NCBI GenBank assembly: GCA_031732875.1
Contig: JAVMKL010000159.1
Span: 1-25,500 of the forward strand
Direction of reading: 5' to 3'
DNA: 25,500 nucleotides
DNA from: JAVMKJ01 sp031732875
GTDB lineage: Bacteria; Pseudomonadota; Gammaproteobacteria; Competibacterales; Competibacteraceae
Under the pieces are notes generated by a model that saw only the letters and a list, made by a program, of their open reading frames with translations, searched no databases and was not told the origin of the DNA. Below, one piece after another: positions 23,955-25,500 of this stretch (its first letter is position 1; each line of letters begins with the position of its first letter). Position numbers and translations under genes: made by a program.

Positions 23955-24794
23955 TCAGGATGGTTGACTCGGGACTGGCAACAGGGTGTCTTCGCCCACC
24001 TCGTCGGTCCACACCGTGAATCGATCCAACCGACTCGGGCCGAAGGAGGTCAGGAGCGCCACGTCGGCGGCGTCGTGGCCGTAAGCCATTAGGACTCGGC
24101 CGATGCGGGGCGTGTTGTTACGTGGGTCAAAGGTGTACCAGCGACCGCCCAGGTAAGCCTCGAACCACGCACTGAAATCCATCGGACCGGTCGTCGGTAC
24201 CCCTATGTCGCCGAGGTACCCGGTGCAATACCGCGCCGGGATGTTCAGGCAGCGGCAGAGCGTCACGGCCAAGTGGGTGAAATCGCGACAGACGCCTACC
24301 CGCTCCTGATAGGCTTCATAGGCGGTGCGCGTCTTCCGGGCCTGCAAGTAATCGAACTGGAGATGGTCGTGCACGAAGTCGCAGATCGCTTGCACGCGCG
24401 CCCAGCCTTTCGGCACGGTGCTGAAAAGCTGCCAGGCCAGATCCACCATCCGATCCACTTCGCAATAGCGGCTCGGCATCAGGAAGGTGAGGGTCGCATC
24501 CGGCAACTCATAAATTTCATGCTGTTCGGCGGCGGGATTCTGGTGATCTGCCTGGCCGTTGTCCTCGACCACCACATCGTTCCAGAACCGAATCGGACCG
24601 GCAGGCGCGAGCAAGCGGCCGCAGCGATTGCCATAAGCGTCGGTGTATTCGCTCACCTGCACCGACGGTTCGACCAATAGATAATCCCCGCGGCGAACGG
24701 TCCGCCGGTGTGACGGATGGAGGTACAGCATCGCGATGATCGGCGTCGGCGCCGGATGCTCGAAGATGATGTCGTAGCCGGCCCGGATCAGCAT
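23955..24794 (-). CDS. Transglutaminase-like cysteine protease-fold protein
   Basis: A 279-residue cytoplasmic protein of the bacterial transglutaminase-like family (COG1305 type). An N-terminal beta-rich domain (about 1-110) is followed by the transglutaminase core. The core carries ICDFVHDHLQFDY, the nucleophile Cys169 in RVGVCRDFTHLAV, LCRCLNIPARYCTGYLGD, and SAWFEAYLGGRWYTFDPRN with Asp223. The position normally filled by the catalytic His (DFHAW in many relatives) is Ser208 here (DFSAW), so activity may be altered or another His used. ATG 24794 has AGGGA about 6 nt upstream on the minus strand. It is divergent from the PTS gene, with 185 bp between them. It may cross-link, hydrolyse or simply bind peptides; no partner gene is adjacent. 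Confidence 0.87.
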   Translation of the reverse strand: MLIRAGYDIIFEHPAPTPIIAMLYLHPSHRRTVRRGDYLLVEPSVQVSEYTDAYGNRCGRLLAPAGPIRFWNDVVVEDNGQADHQNPAAEQHEIYELPDATLTFLMPSRYCEVDRMVDLAWQLFSTVPKGWARVQAICDFVHDHLQFDYLQARKTRTAYEAYQERVGVCRDFTHLAVTLCRCLNIPARYCTGYLGDIGVPTTGPMDFSAWFEAYLGGRWYTFDPRNNTPRIGRVLMAYGHDAADVALLTSFGPSRLDRFTVWTDEVGEDTLLPVPSQPS

Positions 24795-24834
24795 GATGGT
24801 TCCCTAATCTGTCTAAATAATTGAGAGGAAAAGT

Positions 24835-24848
24835 CTTCGGCGCCGAAG
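24835..24848. repeat. Perfect 14-bp palindrome in the divergent promoter region
   Basis: CTTCGGCGCCGAAG is its own reverse complement. It lies 41 bp upstream of the minus-strand transglutaminase gene start and 64 bp before the PTS -35. It could bind a dimeric regulator of the transglutaminase gene, or be incidental. Confidence 0.3.
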
Positions 24849-24911
24849 CACCCGCATTTTCCCTACTATAACAGGGTTCCGATCTGTCCCGACACAATCT
24901 GAAATCTTTAC

Positions 24912-24940
24912 TTGACATCAGTGATGTAATCGATTACATA
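24912..24940 (+). promoter_or_regulatory. Sigma70-type promoter of the PTS gene
   Basis: A consensus -35 TTGACA (24912-24917) is separated by 17 nt from TACATA (24935-24940). This is the same layout as the porin promoter at 8898-8926, including an operator palindrome overlapping the spacer and -10. The expected start near 24947 leaves a leader of about 33 nt. Confidence 0.65.
24925..24938. promoter_or_regulatory. LacI-type operator of the PTS gene
   Basis: TGTAATCGATTACA is a perfect palindrome and differs from porin operator O3 by one base. Its position over the -10 region predicts repression, most simply by the LacI-family protein encoded at 7776-8798. Confidence 0.7.
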
Positions 24941-24979
24941 TATAAACGTAAAATATGCTCACCATCATAGGAGTAAATA

Positions 24980-25500
24980 ATGAAAACGATTTCTAGATCT
25001 TGTATCCGACTCGACGCGCGAGCCAGCACGAAGGAAGAGGCAATCCGCCTCGCCGGACAGTTGCTGGCGGACGCCGGCTACATCGAACCCACCTACATCG
25101 ACAGCTTGCTCAAGCGCGAGCAGGTAGCCAATACCTTCCTCGGTGGCGGGGTGGCGATCCCGCACGGCATGATCGAGGATCGCCACATGATCCATCATAC
25201 CGGCATTGCCATCCTGCAAGTGCGCGAGGGAGTCGAGTGGAACGAGGGCCAGGAGGTCTTTCTGGTAGTGGCCATCGCCGCCCAGTCCGACGAGCACATC
25301 GGCCTGTTGCGCCGCCTGACTCGACTGATGCAGCAGCCCGAGGCACTCGACAGCCTGTTCCACGCGGAAAATCCGCTGGTGCTGATTGCTGCCCTGGGCG
25401 ACGCAGCCGAGCCGGCGCCAGCCGCGGAGTCACCAGTGACACCTGTCTGGCCGGCCGATGCCGAAGTCATCTGGACCGTGGATTACCCCAACGGCCTGCA
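24980..25500 (+). CDS. fruB: FruB-like multiphosphoryl transfer protein (EIIA-HPr-...), 3'-truncated by window edge
   Basis: The frame is open from ATG 24980 to the end of the window, 173 complete codons. AGGAG at 24969-24973 is 6 nt upstream. Residues 1 to about 145 are a fructose/mannitol-type EIIA domain with the phospho-accepting His62 in GGGVAIPHGM, and LLRRLTRLMQQPEALDSLF near its end. An Ala/Pro-rich linker (AAEPAPAAESPVTPVW) follows. Then AEVIWTVDYPNGL begins an HPr domain; the last two bases, CA, fit the His of the usual GLHARPA. The order EIIA-HPr predicts a FruB-type protein, which in many proteobacteria also carries EI. It would pass phosphate from PEP to a fructose EIIBC, presumably encoded downstream with fruK. 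Its promoter carries the LacI-type operator. Confidence 0.88.
   Translation, partial: MKTISRSCIRLDARASTKEEAIRLAGQLLADAGYIEPTYIDSLLKREQVANTFLGGGVAIPHGMIEDRHMIHHTGIAILQVREGVEWNEGQEVFLVVAIAAQSDEHIGLLRRLTRLMQQPEALDSLFHAENPLVLIAALGDAAEPAPAAESPVTPVWPADAEVIWTVDYPNGL

Noticed and set aside
1..25500. CRISPR arrays, tRNA or rRNA genes, intact insertion sequences
   Set aside because: No regularly spaced direct repeats, tRNA-like cloverleaf or transposase-like reading frame with terminal inverted repeats was seen by eye on either strand.

Overview
The window looks like a chromosomal segment of a GC-rich Gram-negative bacterium, most likely a proteobacterium and probably a gammaproteobacterium. The basis is an outer-membrane porin with a C-terminal Phe, periplasmic binding proteins with Sec signal peptides, sigma70-type promoters and a PTS protein with the FruB domain order. 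Genus cannot be decided from the sequence. The dominant theme is carbohydrate uptake and its control, interrupted by one large AT-richer putative defence gene and several scars of lost genes.

Layout. (1) 1-1649: 3' part of a GH13 alpha-amylase-family enzyme. (2) 1704-5744: a very large NACHT/STAND-type P-loop NTPase with a C-terminal PD-(D/E)xK nuclease-like domain, followed immediately by a decayed second copy of the GH13 C-terminus (5766-5861). (3) 5964-7798: aldo/keto reductase and pirin. (4) 7776-8798 (minus): LacI-family repressor, divergent from a porin operon at 9026-16487: porin, 73-residue Cys/His protein, family 1 solute-binding protein, CUT2-type ABC ATPase, permease, binding protein and fructokinase-like kinase. 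(5) 16674-21765: a second, AT-richer CUT2 operon of XylFGH type with a terminator after the first gene and a second XylF paralogue at the end, followed by a tiny remnant of a fructokinase gene. (6) 21834-23440 (minus): alpha/beta hydrolase and a cold-shock protein. (7) 23441-23954: 0.5 kb without a gene, with a near-perfect palindrome and what looks like the 3' end (domains V/VI) of a group II intron. (8) 23955-24794 (minus): transglutaminase-like protein. (9) 24980-25500: start of a FruB-like PTS protein (EIIA then HPr), running off the window.

How it fits together. The same operator-like palindrome, TGTAAWCGATTACA, lies between -35 and -10 of the porin promoter, around the lacI promoter, and over the -10 region of the PTS promoter 16 kb away. 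I infer that the LacI-family protein represses itself, the porin/ABC/kinase operon and the PTS gene, giving two parallel uptake routes for a fructose-like sugar: porin, ABC transport and ATP-dependent phosphorylation, or PTS transport. The XylFGH-like operon carries no such operator and no xylose catabolic genes in view, so its substrate is open.

The strongest candidate for something little described is the NTPase-nuclease gene, a plausible single-gene anti-phage system sitting where a paralogous glycosidase gene has been deleted. All calls are from reading the sequence; no database search was possible.
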